A stretch of DNA of 64,000 bases from Sepiola atlantica (GCA_963556195.1 OY744525.1:56886446-56950445); one strand, 5' to 3'. Numbered from the stretch's first letter, positions 22,064 through 33,530 are shown. Program-made: numbers and translations. The notes: generated by a model from the letters alone, not told the origin.

Positions 22064-23298
22064 GAAGCAGAACAGACACTACACTACATCCACACCTCTC
22101 AAAAAGGGAGAAGATAATTCCTAAGAGGGTGGTATCATGGAAGCAGAACAGATACTACACTACGTCCACACCTCCTTAAAATGAAAAGATAATTCCTGGG
22201 AGAAGGGTATCATGACTAGGGAAAAGGTACTACACTACCCCCACACCTCCCAATAAATGAGGAGGTAATGCCTGGAAGGATGGTATAATGACAACATAAA
22301 AGATACTACACTGCCTCCACATCTCCCAAAATGGAGGAGGTAATGCCTGGGAGGGAGGTATAGTGACAACAGAACCGATACAAACTACCTCCACACCTCT
22401 CTAAAAAATAGGGTAATGCCGGTAATATCCTGACAAGATAACAGATACTACACTACCTCCACACCTCTCAAAAAGGGAAAGGTTATTCCTGGTAAGATAG
22501 TATCACGGAAGCAGAACAGATACTACACTACCTCCAAGCCTCGCAAAAAGAGGGGGTAATACCTGGGATGATGGTATCATGATAACAGAAAAGATACTAC
22601 ACTACCTCAACAACTCTCAAAAAAAGAAAGAGTTAATGTCTGGGAGGATGGTATCATGGCAACAGAACCGATACTACACTAGCCCCACACTCAAACCTCT
22701 AGAAATAGGAAGAGGTAATGCCTGGGAGAAGAGTATCATGACAACAGAGTAGATACTACACTACCGTCACACCTCTAAGCAAAGAAAGAGATAATGCCTG
22801 GGAGGATGGTATCATGACAAGAGAACATATACTACACAACCCCCACACCTACACTTCTAAAAAGGAGGAGGTAATGCTGTGGAGCATGGTATCGTGACAC
22901 CAGAACAGATAATACACTATCCACACACCTCTAAAAATGGAGGTAATTCCTGAGAGGGTGTCATCATAACAACAAAACAGATTCTAAACTACCTCCACAC
23001 CTCTCAAAAAAAAGGAGGAGGTGATGCCTGAGAGGATGGTATCATGACAACAGAACATATACTACACTACCTCCACACCTCTCAAAAAAGAGGAAGTAAT
23101 GCCTGGGAAGATATTATCATGACAACTGAAAAGATACTACACTACCTTCACACCTTTCAAAAAGGAGGAGGTAATGCCTGGGAGGATGGTATCATGACAA
23201 CAAAACAGATATTACACTACATCAACACCTCTTAAAAAAGGCGGAGGTAATGTCTAGGAGGATGGTATCGTGACAACAGAACAGATACTACACTACAC
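22064..23298 (-). repeat. 76-bp tandem array with U2 branch-site motif, 17 copies
   Basis: GATACTACACT or a close variant occurs about every 76 bp (near 22073, 22150, 22225, 22299 and so on to 23285). On the minus strand each unit reads GTGTAGTATCTGTTC, the U2 snRNA segment that contains the branch-site recognition GUAGUA, followed by TGTCATGATACCATCCTCCC, AGGCATTACCTCCTCC and a GAGAGGTGTGGAGG segment. The last blocks are shared with the U2-headed repeat at 5.4-5.8 kb (GCCTGGGAGG in both). Units differ by small indels, so the array is old. It contains no complete U2 gene. Confidence 0.85.
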
Positions 23299-23506
23299 TA
23301 TGTCCCTTTAAGATAGTACATTTTAAGATAGTACATTAGTCTGAAATATCATGAAATAGTATTGTATATACTAAGTATAATAGTCTTAAATAGTATAGTA
23401 ATGGCTTCAGACAGACAGACATACAGACAGACAGACGGAGACATAATCTCCATTATTAATAGATTAGTTTCGTTCACATAACATCATAATTAGTATGTCA
23501 ATCTTA
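23299..23506. other. no gene; short (CAGA)n
   Basis: A CAGACAGACAGACA run near 23412 and otherwise unrecognised AT-rich DNA. Confidence 0.5.
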
Positions 23507-23530
23507 TGACCGGTAGTGAATAGTCATATC

Positions 23531-23584
23531 TCTATGCTGATGAGTCCCGATTATTAAAAAGGACGAAACGTATACGTACATAGA
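23531..23584 (+). ncRNA. type I hammerhead ribozyme, family A copy 1
   Basis: CTGATGA at 23537-23543. Stem II is GTCC/GGAC (23544-23547 with 23561-23564, 13-nt loop). GAA is 23565-23567. Stem III is ACGT/ACGT (23568-23571 with 23574-23577) with a 2-nt loop. The cut is predicted after A23578. Stem I is TCTATG (23531-23536) with CATAGA (23579-23584). Complete core and all helices paired. Confidence 0.88.
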
Positions 23585-23871
23585 TAATAAACAATAACAA
23601 ATATTTATTATTATTATTTGTTGCTCCTCAAAAATGTAGAGCACTGTAAATGTAGTATTAACATAGCATGACGTCACTAGCTTTAAATGTATCGTTCCTC
23701 CCATATATAAGTAGAACGCTCTCAGACGTTAAGCCGCCGATAAAGTGTTAAAATTATCACAGTTTATTCGCTATTTAAAATTGGCCGTGTGGTTAAGGCG
23801 TCGGATTTGAGATGCAAAATACTCGTAATCCGTGGTTTCGAATCGCATGACCGGTAGTGAATAGTCATATC

Positions 23872-23925
23872 TCTATGCTGATGAGTCCCTATTATTAAAA
23901 AGGACGAAACGTATACGTACATAGA
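23872..23925 (+). ncRNA. type I hammerhead ribozyme, family A copy 2
   Basis: CTGATGA at 23878-23884, stem II GTCC/GGAC, GAA at 23906-23908, the palindromic ACGTATACGT stem III at 23909-23918, the cut predicted after A23919, and the same 6-bp stem I. It differs from copy 1 only in the stem II loop by eye. Confidence 0.88.
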
Positions 23926-23942
23926 TAATAAACAATAACAAA

Positions 23943-23961
23943 TATATATATATATATATAT
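23943..23961. repeat. (TA)n microsatellite
   Basis: SINE tail; it adjoins the palindrome. Confidence 0.9.
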
Positions 23962-24260
23962 ATAATTTGAAATTTTAGAATCAGTTAACATGACGCGAGA
24001 TTTTGTAAAACAAATGAAAATGAAATATTTATTAAATCATTTTTTTTTTAAATTGCCAAATTTTAGGTTTTAATAAACCTTATTCATGGTACGGACGATT
24101 TTATTTTCTTCTTTTTAAAAAATCGTCCGTACCATGAATAAGGTTTATTAAAACCGAAAATTTGGCAATATATAAAAAAAAAAGATTTAATAAATATTTC
24201 ATTTTCATTTGTTTTACAAAATCTCGCGTCATGTTAACTGATTCTAAAATTTCAAATTAT
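23962..24260. repeat. 300-bp near-perfect palindrome
   Basis: Left arm 23962-24102 and right arm 24119-24260 are reverse complements (ATAATTTGAAATTTTAGAAT at the outer end, TACGGACGATTTT at the inner end) with a 16-bp loop and only a few differences, mostly in an A/T run. No coding content. It may be a foldback element or the product of a local inverted duplication. Confidence 0.9.
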
Positions 24261-24299
24261 CGTTCCAAACGGTGCTTCCAACCTGTAGTAACATTTAAT

Positions 24300-24302
<3 letters not shown>

Positions 24303-24353
<51 letters not shown>
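24303..24353. repeat. (TA)n microsatellite
   Basis: Pure TA run. Confidence 0.95.
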
Positions 24354-24356
<3 letters not shown>

Positions 24357-24578
24357 GGGATTGGCATACAATTAGGATCTTCTGTGAACGAAATGGTCAG
24401 TAAATGTATCGAAGTTTTTCTTTTGAATATATGACCAGTCTGAGGAATAAAATATAGCCTAATATTGTCTATTTCTATGTTGTATTGTTATATGTTAACA
24501 ATCATCGAGCTTTTACATGGAAAAGGTTATTCTATAAAAATATAACGTATAGAAGTATAGGCAAAAACATATCCCCCA

Positions 24579-24579
<1 letters not shown>

Positions 24580-24668
<89 letters not shown>

Positions 24669-24701
24669 TAACAACGCATTGTTATCGCCTCCAAAAAATA
24701 T

Positions 24702-24746
<45 letters not shown>
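24580..24746. repeat. (TC)n(TA)n and second (TA)n
   Basis: TC run 24580-24624, TA run to 24665, then another TA run at 24705-24746. Confidence 0.95.
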
Positions 24747-24747
<1 letters not shown>

Positions 24748-24924
24748 CATTGACTTTGTATTCGCAGAGATATACACTGAAATATACAAAGATTACATTT
24801 ATATCATTAAATAGTGTAGAGGATCGATAGTGATTATTAATAAGACCAATTTATATTAAAAACGGAATGAAGAATTCCTTTAATATTGCAATAGAGGACA
24901 ACAGACTTTAATCAGCCGACGGAG

Positions 24925-25075
24925 GCCTTTGACTCTGCAGTCGCATTAAATCTTGCAGTTCTATATATCCTGTATACTCTAACAAATATATTTGAAAATA
25001 GTGATATCGGTCTATATAGAGATGATGGGATAGTTATAATTAGGGTCGCAAAAGTAAAAAGTGAAAAGTGAAAAC

Positions 25076-25130
<55 letters not shown>

Positions 25131-25240
25131 CATTAGAAATTTAGATTCAAGAGTAGAAGCATTAGCAAATATAATAACAGTTAACTTCCTAGATATCACT
25201 TTCAACTTAGATGAAATATATTGTAACCATTGAAAGATAA
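24925..25240 (+). pseudogene. Penelope-like reverse transcriptase relic split by (TA)n
   Basis: The plus strand encodes FDSAVALNLAVLYILYTL, then FENSDIGLYRDDGIVIIRVA, containing the PLE catalytic motif YRDD. A (TA)n run follows at 25077-25127. After it come IRNLDSRVEALANIITVNFL and DITFNLDE, matching the PLE stretch after the catalytic loop. It corresponds to the palm region of the PLE at 30.6-32.5 kb but is only about a sixth as long. The microsatellite grew inside or was inserted into the relic. Confidence 0.85.
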
Positions 25241-25369
25241 TGTAAACCAAATACATCTACAATTAAATCCGTTTATAGTTGTAAGTAGGGTGATGGCTTG
25301 TTTAGTATCAGAAATAGTTAGTGTGTTCTGTTGTTTGATAGTTATGTGTACGTTAAAGGCTTTTCTTTT

Positions 25370-26035
25370 AGCATCTGACATATAAAGTTATCTCGTCAAA
25401 TTTTCAAAGTCAAACTAAGTAGCATTTAAGCTTACCAATCAATCTTCTGACTCGCCAATTTTCATTTGTTATTGTTGTACTGTGTTAGTATCGATATAAG
25501 AACGTACTTAGCTACAATTTATTTCAAATTTTGTTTAAATAATCACCTAAAATAAAAAAAAGTAGCAACTTATTTTAAATTAGAAGAATATTATAGGAGT
25601 TATCTACTTTAAGTTTAAAAATGCGCAAACAAATAAAAATTAAAAACTAAAATGACTTCACTCCATCCCGGGAAACTCAGGGTAGACACAGCTAGTATAA
25701 CCTTGCATATAAAGGGATTTCATCTGATTTTCAAAGTCAGACCCAAACAGCAATTTAAGCTGAGAAATCGAACTTTTTTTTCTGACCAGGCAATTTCCAT
25801 TTGCTATTGTTGTACCATGTTATTGACAATATAATAACGTACTTAGCTACATGTTATTATTGAAATTACATAGCTCGGCCCAGACGACTGGCAATATAAA
25901 ATATTTATAAATAATCACCAAAATATAAAATCAGCAAAGATGACAACTCATTTTTAATTGAGGAATATAATAAGAGTCGGCTTAAGTTAAAAATCTATAA
26001 ACAAATAAAAATAAAAATTTAAAATGACTTCAATG
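25370..26035 (+). repeat. diverged tandem duplication, unit about 330-370 bp
   Basis: Shared landmarks in order: ATTTTCAAAGTCA (25397, 25728), ATTTGYTATTGTTGTAC, AACGTACTTAGCTAC, TAATCACC, and AAAATGACTTCA (25649, 26022). Confidence 0.75.
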
Positions 26036-26329
26036 TGTAACGTAGTCTGGGGTGTCTTACATCCCCACGGAACTCGCTGATCGTATTTCTGTAGTCGCAG
26101 TGGTGATGTGGCAGCCTACGTTTCTAGCTACAATCTTTTATTTCTCTTTAGTCCGCGTTAACCTCGTTTCTCTTCCCCATGCGTACAAGCGCTGGTTTCC
26201 ATTTAGCGCTTCTGTATGTAGATCCAATTTCGCGCACCCGATTTTTTTGCAATTCTGTGACAGGCATTTTCTACACATTTCTTTGAAACTATCATGTCTT
26301 TCGTGATCTACCCGCAGGATTTTGTGTTT

Positions 26330-26390
26330 CTTCTTCTTCTTCTTCTTCTTCTTCTTCTTCTTCTTCTTCTTCTTCTTCTTCTTCTTCTTC
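26330..26390. repeat. (TTC)n microsatellite
   Basis: Trinucleotide run, about 20 units. The stretch 26036-26329 has an open frame that I could not identify. Confidence 0.95.
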
Positions 26391-27782
26391 TAAATACCAG
26401 CCCCTGTAACCGTTATTAAAAACAAAAAGTACAACACAATCTATTTGGGTTTGAAAGATCTCTTTGAGGTTTTAATTTTTTCTTTATAGTATAAATATTT
26501 ACCTATAAAATATCCACCATCCCTTCATCATGGGAGAGTAACTATCTAAAATCCAACTGTTCTCTCGGCCGATTCAGTCAAAATTTTCCATTCCATCCGC
26601 TATGTCAGATTAGTGCGACTTCCAGTTTCTGACATAACTGTCGAGACACGTATCTCTCAGTCGACTTCTAATTTTAAAAATCCATTCCACTTAATTTCAA
26701 CCGTACGTGTAAATTTACCATCGAACACTATTTTTACACACCCGCATCTAAATATTATTACATCTGCATCGCAAGAAACGCTGGGTCGGTACAGTTATCT
26801 CTATCTCTATAAAGTTAGGTACGTTTAGATGTTTATATATTTGTATGTATAGGATTCACTCCTAAACGAATTAACCGATCATTATAAATTTTGAAACACA
26901 GATGATCGGCGTAAGATATCAAAATGTGGGCTAGCTTTACTTTAATTTAGTTTTATGTAAGTGATGAAAAAGATGATGTCAGCCGTTCGTGAAAAGTCAG
27001 ATAACTCTGATTTTTTTGTGAAATTTTTACAATAGATTGTAGACATCAATTACTAAATATTATCCCATTTTCAGTTTCTTTGAAGTATTTAAAAGGGTTT
27101 TTAGGGGGGCATAATATGGGCTCAACCTCCTATTTAAAATTCAAATATATCAGGTTTGAATTGAATTTGATTCATAGTCATGAGACACCGATTAAACAAG
27201 ATTTCAATTTCGTCTTGAGGACACTTATGCTTAAGCCTAAAAAGGATTTTGGTCAAAATTAGAACACGGATTATAGAAATAAGGTTTAGTACCCTTATAT
27301 CTTGATTTTAAACTTCGTAAGAAGACATAAAAGTGGCGCAAAACTTTTCTGTCCGGGGAATTAATTTTCTCCTTCCTGTGACGGGTATTCGTCTAGTTTA
27401 ATATACACATTTACGCGTATTTCAAAGTTTATACTCACAAATTGAAATCGAATTAGCTTTGCTCAGGAGTTTTGCTTATTTGTCCTGATCTTCATTTTGT
27501 TTTGCTTTTTATAAAAGAAAAATGGCAATAATAAAAACCAAAAAAACGGGAGATATAAATAAAGGCCCATTAATATGATTGGATGGGTCGGTTTGTTTTG
27601 TAAAAAGGAAATTGGCGTCTAATATTGCAAAAATGTCAGGCGCCTCAGCTGTGAACGTACACAGTTATCGACTCTATACAAAGGCTCGCCAGGGACGGGC
27701 ATGCTGGGAACATATAGAAAGACATTGTAACTGCATTCATGTCTGTAAGCGCAAAAAGATTAAAAAAAAACGTTTAAAAATG
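26391..27782. other. no feature seen
   Basis: No coding similarity or repeat partner recognised. Confidence 0.4.

Positions 27783-27817
<35 letters not shown>
27783..27817. repeat. (TA)n microsatellite
   Basis: Short TA run. Confidence 0.95.
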
Positions 27818-27818
<1 letters not shown>

Positions 27819-28764
27819 TAAAAGGTCTTTGTGAATACAAGAATAATTGATGTATATTAGGCACTGTGCATATAAAACGGAAGAAAGGTTACAGTTCAAC
27901 AGCGAACTGATCGCGCATAACAATTGCATATATAAATTATTCTCTTTAAATTATAATAATAATACAAATATTTGCCAACAGTCGATACTTTTGAAAACTC
28001 GTGAGAGAGAAGGAGGGTGTGAACATAACTCAGATTAAAGTTAATAAAACAAACAAACTTGCAGACTGTAACATCATTACAATTGGTTGCAATCGTTTCA
28101 CGATGAGTTGACATGTTTGTTCTGCGTTATGCATCCCCATTTTATTTATAATAAACTTAGTTTTGTCAGCGAAAATTCCATTAATCGTCTTATAGTATTT
28201 TCTCTAAATATTAATGCGTTTTCTCTGTGTCTGTGTGTGGTTTGGTTTGGTTTGTTTTACGGCATATCAACCATCTATGGATTATCTAATGCCGAATAAA
28301 GTTGTAAAATATAATTCTATAGGCAATTATTTATATTCACAGAATACATTGCGCTTAGAATACATTGCCATCAGAAAATATTACTCCTTGAAAACATTAG
28401 TCTTTGATAACATTACTCTTTGAAAACATTACTTTTTGGTAATTTTCTTTGTTCTCAACATGATTGACCCTTAGCCACCGCCTTTTAGTATTTGGAGAGA
28501 AAAATAAAAAATAATTTTGATTTTTTGAAGAATCAAATAGAATAATACGGTTGGTGATTAACTTATAGGCATTAAGGCATAATGTGACCAGCCGATTGAT
28601 CGGATTGGACCTCTTCGATCTCCCGCCTAGCCAAAGTAAAGGCCGAAGTGGACAAATGCTTAGCTACCAGGATCCCGTACTATGGCATCCCTGGACGCTA
28701 CCGACGACCAACAGCTGGTCCTGTTTTCGTTTTTTTTTGCATGGGGTTGCAGTCGGCGAATTCA
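27818..28764. other. no gene recognised
   Basis: The stretch at 28584-28730 is less AT-rich and open in three frames, but I recognise no protein in it. Confidence 0.4.
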
Positions 28765-28914
28765 TGGCTCTCTCTCTTTCTCTCACTCACACTCTCTCTT
28801 TTCTTACCAAATTACAGCTTTAATAATATTACTGTTTGTGGTGATATTCCCTTTTGATTATAATGAACTATTCTAATCTCCTGTTTTATAGTTGGTATTA
28901 TTACATTTTTTTAA
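28765..28914 (+). repeat. dispersed repeat D3, left half of interrupted copy
   Basis: Matches 10200-10335 (GTTTGTGGTGATATTCCC, AATCTCCTGTTTTATAG). The other half resumes at about 29603 after the LINE. Confidence 0.75.
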
Positions 28915-29545
28915 CATAGTTCACCCCAAACAAGGCAGGCTGCCACTATAGACGTAAGGGGCTACTGAGAAAACGGGTGAAAGTTTATTTTTTTTTGGGG
29001 GGGGGGGGGTGAGGGTCAACCTAAATTGGGAGCTGTGCAGCGAGATGCCTGTTTACATTAGTTTTAAATTTCTGTATGTCAGTACCGTCGGGGAAACAGA
29101 GAGCAGGTTCCAGAGCTCAGCAGTACAAGGAAAGAAGCTTTTGGAGTATAAAGCTCTTCATCATCTGGGGACCTCCACAGTGAATGGATGGGATTTGACA
29201 GATTGTCGGGTTGATCTAGTGAATTTGCGTCGTGGGGCACCAGAACAGCAAGTTCGTCAGAACACAATCCATTGAAGTACTTGTAAAACAGGCAGAAGGA
29301 TGCAACATTGCGGCGATGGGACAGGAGCTGGAGCTTGGTGGATAGTGAGGGACCTGTTAAGTTGGACCTTGTCTAAGAGGGAGAGACTAGTGGATGATGC
29401 CCCAGCCCAGATGTGGCAACAATACTCCATGCATGAGCGGATGGTGGCTTTGTAGAAATATAGGATAATGTCAGGTGTGTGAAGTTTACTAGCACGGTAG
29501 AGGGAGCCCATTTTCTTTGCAGCAGCCCTGTTAATAAACACACAC
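28915..29545 (-). pseudogene. jockey/CR1-like LINE, 5'-truncated insertion
   Basis: The minus strand encodes AAAKKMGSLYRASKLHTPDI and YFYKATIRSCMEYCCHIWAG from 29530 downward. Further 3' and frameshifted comes the C-terminal domain, and the 3' end is at GTTCACCCCAAACAAGGCA (reverse) near 28917. The DNA is closely similar to 57998-59130. It stops abruptly near 29535, a normal 5' truncation. It sits inside repeat D3. Confidence 0.9.
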
Positions 29546-29549
29546 GTGC

Positions 29550-29552
<3 letters not shown>

Positions 29553-29602
<50 letters not shown>
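29553..29602. repeat. (GA)n microsatellite
   Basis: Pure GA run, part of repeat D3. Confidence 0.95.
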
Positions 29603-29606
<4 letters not shown>

Positions 29607-29760
29607 GATCCTTATACTAAACAGAGACGGAAACGAAAGTGAGAGAAACTGCATAAGATAAAACTGGGGGGGGGGGTAAACTAAACACAGTAGAGAGGGT
29701 GAGAGTAATAGACTTACAATTAGTAAAAGATGGGTCGCTTCTAAATGAATAAATACGGAA
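29603..29760 (+). repeat. dispersed repeat D3, right half
   Basis: GAGAGGGTGAGAGTAATAGA and AGTAAAAGATG match 10490-10520. Confidence 0.7.
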
Positions 29761-30081
29761 TGTACATTTGGGTTGTATATGAAACTTAAGGCAGTGTTGT
29801 TTTGACAGGTTGTAATTTAGAAGAGTCGGTATGTGATATTTAAAATAAGCACGTAATTATGTGAAGTACACTTTAGACTTTAATATGTGCAAACACCCTT
29901 AGTAAGAAAATAAGAGTAGAAGTTTACATATGCTATTCGGTGCTATAGCGTTACACAAAAGAGATCGATATAAACTAATTTACATTTAATACATACAGAA
30001 TAATGAGTTAAAGATACATATATTTCTTACAACACGTCATTAAAATAATCTAATGTCATTGAACTATATAGTTACCTTTGA

Positions 30082-30084
<3 letters not shown>
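29761..30084. other. no feature seen
   Basis: AT-rich, nothing recognised. Confidence 0.4.

Positions 30085-30110
<26 letters not shown>
30085..30110. repeat. (TA)n microsatellite at PLE boundary
   Basis: TA run ending where the left inverted repeat of the PLE begins. Confidence 0.85.
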
Positions 30111-30118
<8 letters not shown>

Positions 30119-30616
30119 ATAAAATGAAGTAATAAAATAAGGTGTCAATCAAATTTTATTAGAATTCAAAGTTCATGCAAAGCATCCTTAAGTCCTTAGC
30201 TCATGAGTTTTCAAAGATAATTCTTCTCTTCAGAGGACCATTACCGCAGTTATACTACTACAGGCAATAAAATTACGCTTTGAAAATATATAAAATTATA
30301 TACACAAATATATAAAAATACATAACATCAAACATATCAATCCAAAAACATACTTTTGTTGAATCCATACAGTCCATCCAGGTCATACAAGTTGAGAAGC
30401 ATAATCAGGAAGGACATCACTCCAAGATACAAACAGCAGTCCAAATATGTGAAATTGAAGGGGCCGGCAAAGTTATCCAGTCGCGAAATGTGTCCATATT
30501 CAATGTTAATGATAAATAAATCAATCAAAATAATACAAAAAGTCCAATCAAAGTTCCGAGATCCCAACATGTGCAACTCCAATCAAATCCAAATTCGTTG
30601 TTTAACTAGAAAACCC
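30110..30616 (-). repeat. left inverted terminal repeat of the PLE
   Basis: Reverse complement of 33531-34037, without a difference seen by eye; the 81-residue open frame in it is repeated unchanged in the other arm. Identity implies a recent event, or gene conversion. Confidence 0.93.
30191..30239 (-). ncRNA. hammerhead-type motif in left PLE repeat
   Basis: Exact reverse complement of the motif at 33907-33955; it would form in a transcript of the minus strand leaving the element. See that entry for pairing. Confidence 0.65.
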
Positions 30617-32466
30617 AGATAGCGTAATTGAATGGTTTATGAACCTTAAAGATAAACATAGATTAAGTTTTATAACTTTTGACATAGACAACTATTACCA
30701 ATCTATTACCCCAATTCTCTTAAATAAAGCCCTAAATTTAGCGAAAAATAATTCAGACCTTACTGATCAGGAAATTAAACTGATCACCTTAGCAAGAAGA
30801 TCTATTCTCCAATTCGAAGGCAAATTATGGACCAGAAAGGACACCCCCAACGATTTCTGATATTACTATGGGAGCTTCTGATTCTGCTCAGGTAACGGAT
30901 CTAGTGGGTTTATTCCTCTTAAATGAAATGAAACATAGGTTTAAAAATTTAAGAGGGGGCCTATACAGAGACGATGCCCTATTTGTCTCAGATGAAAGAC
31001 CTAGAAGATATAGCAAAACAATTGAAGAATTACATGATTTTTTCAGAAATTTCGGCCTTTCCATAACTGTTGATCCGGAGAGAAAAATATCTAACTTCCT
31101 TGATATCACCCTTAACCTCAATGACGGATCATATAGCCCTTTCCATAAACCCAATCTAACTCTTTTCTATGTACATAAACTATCTAACCACCCGAAAGCT
31201 ATAATTAACTCAATAGTACCGTCTGTTTCCAATAGAATATCTAAGCTTTCTGCCAATAAAAACATTTTCAACCAAAACGCACAATTTTATAACAATGCAT
31301 TGCTCAACTCTGGATATTCTAAAAAAATAACTTATAACCAAAACAAAGAGAATGATAGAACTGTAAATATTATTACACATAATATGACAACTAGCAATAG
31401 GAGCCGAACTAAAAGAAATGTAAATAAACAAAGACCCCTAAGGCACTCTATCATACCTGATGAAAATCAAGAACATATAGATAGCCCTACACCTACTGCA
31501 CGTAAACGCCTTAGAAGGAAAAATAATATTTGGTTTAACCCACCTTTCAATAATAACGTTAAAACCAATATCCCGAAAGAATTCTTTAAAATATTGGAAA
31601 ACTCTTTTAAATACCCACATAGATATAGCTCCATACTTAATAAGAATTCAATTAAAATTTCATACTCTACTATGCCAAATATAGCCCAAACAATAATCTC
31701 AGCAAATAGCAAAAAAATAAAAAATATCCAATCTAATTTTAATTATTCCAATCCTATAAATACATGCAACTGCAGGCGCACCAGTGATTGCCCATTGGAC
31801 AATAGATGTACATATTCTGATATTGTATATGCTTGTACTGTAACTGAGCAAAATAATTCTATAATGAATCCTAGAGACCACATAAATACAGCCCCTAATC
31901 AAATTCCACAATTGACCACCACAACTAATTTGCACCATAATTCTAATATCCATCCTCTACCTCAGCAAACCGGTAATGAGTTCCCAATGGAAGGTAACGA
32001 TAACAATAATATACAATCAACCAACCAACCTAATCCACATCATATAAATACAGTAAATAGAAATAGACCTGTGAATAGGAATATAAATGGCGCGGGAATA
32101 AAGGTAAATCCTAGGGTACACACATATATTGGGGCCACAGCAAATTTAATTAAATCCCGCATCTCCATGCATAACTACTCCTTCAATAACGATGTCGGTA
32201 ACAACAGAACATCCCTGACCACTTTAGTTAAAAATTTAAGATCAAATAATATTCCACACAATATAAAATGGTCTATCTTAAAAAAATCAAACTCCTACAG
32301 CCCAGGATCCAGATCTTGTGGTCTATGCAACTCTGAAGCTGTAATGATAGCTACTGCACCTAAACATTTAAATCTGATAAATTCTAGAAGTGAATTAGTC
32401 TCCAAATGTCGACACAGAAGGAAATTCAAATATGCTATATGGAAACCACCACCAGTTTTGCCGTAG
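30617..32466 (+). pseudogene. PLE reverse transcriptase and GIY-YIG endonuclease, 5'-truncated, one frameshift
   Basis: Begins at the repeat junction with DSVIEWF and reaches the first catalytic aspartate in FITFDIDNYYQSIT. A frameshift near 30850-30857 separates this from the main 532-codon frame (30868-32466), which opens with ITMGASDSAQVTDLVGLFLL and then has the second catalytic motif GLYRDDALF. The palm is followed by the thumb. Then come the PLE cysteine motif CNCRRTSDCPLDNRC with IVYACTV, a long Asn-rich linker, and the endonuclease with TYIGATANLIKSRISMHNYS and CGLCNSEA. The N-terminal domain upstream of motif A is absent, so the product would not be a full PLE protein. The main frame stays open throughout, so decay is recent. 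Confidence 0.93.
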
Positions 32467-33530
32467 CTGTTTGGGCGAGCAATGAAACCGGGGGTGTCCA
32501 GACTTCGAGATGGGTCCTTTTTGATTTTTAATCTTTTTTGCCTAAGGGATTTAGACTCCGAGGTTGTAAGGGTTTATACACCTAAATTTTCAGTTTCTAA
32601 ATATATACACCTAAATTTTCAGTTTCTAAATATATTTACAATATTTTTACAATATCTTTACAACCTCTTAATTGGGAAATATTAAACCTTAAACCTTGAA
32701 TATATTTCCAACTTCTAGATTAGGAAAAATTAAGCCCTAATTTGGATTGGACTTCTTGATTGAACAAACCTAACCTTAAATTAAACTTCCTAATCTGATA
32801 AAATTAAATCTTAAATTAAACTATTAAATTATTAAGTTCTAATTATTTAGATAACTTCGTAATTGGGAAAATTAAATCTTAATTGGGAAAAATTAAACCT
32901 TAGGGCAGGTTAAACTTTTTAATTGGAGAATGTCAGGCCTTGAGTTGGAATTCCTGGGCTGATGGGATTGAATCTTAAATTAAACTACTAATAATTTCTA
33001 GCCTGTTAAAATTAAATCTTAAAAATTAAATCTTTAATTAAACTATAAATTATTGGAATTTAATAACTTCGTAATTTTTAACTTCATAAATATTCTAAAT
33101 TACTTGATGGGGCTAGATTTGTGAAGTCGGTTTTTTACTGTGAGCCAGATTTTAAGTAATACTTTTGGATGGGTACGTGATCACATGACTTGACCTAATT
33201 TTCCTAACTCCCTTTTCGCTTTCTTTTAACTTCTTAGCCCCTTCCCCTTTGACATGGAATAAGCTTACTGACCCAGACAGGGAAAACCTAATTTGGGTGG
33301 GATGGATGGCGGGGTTGTATGTTGCTGCCTTTTCTTGAACCTGTCAAACAGGATGCAGGACAGACATAATTTTGAACCCGTTGAAGTCATTCTGAGATGT
33401 AGACAATTTAATATCGCCTTCTGTTCGTTAGGGATTTGTCATGTCTGGAGAGAAGATCACTTATATATTTTTCGCTCTTCTGGCTAGATGTGATGGGAGT
33501 CGTCTTATTTTGCTCAATTCGGATTTAGCG
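32467..33530 (+). other. PLE 3' untranslated region
   Basis: AT-rich, with many loose repeats of TTAAACTA, AATTAAATCTT and AATTGGGAAAA between 32560 and 33080. No coding frame. Confidence 0.7.

Larger units (their letters stand above)
23507..23942 (+). repeat. SINE family A, tandem dimer with two intact hammerheads
   Basis: CATGACCGGTAGTGAATAGT occurs at 23507 and 23847. Between the two lie the family A spacer (GTAGTATTAACATAGC) and a tRNA-Ser/Leu-like head at 23783 (GGCCGTGTGGTTAAGGCGTC; B box GTGGTTTCGAATC). The first copy lacks its own head. Both copies keep the ribozyme, and the predicted cut sites are 341 bp apart. The tail runs into (TA)n at 23943. This layout, a monomer bounded by two hammerheads, is that of a retrozyme. 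Confidence 0.88.

Noticed and set aside
28584..28823. Overlapping open frames in a less AT-rich stretch
   Set aside because: Three frames are open, none resembles a known protein, and a CT microsatellite lies in them.
30337..30582. 81-residue hydrophobic open frame in the PLE arms
   Set aside because: It lies in the terminal repeat, is identical in both arms because the arms are identical, and matches no PLE protein.
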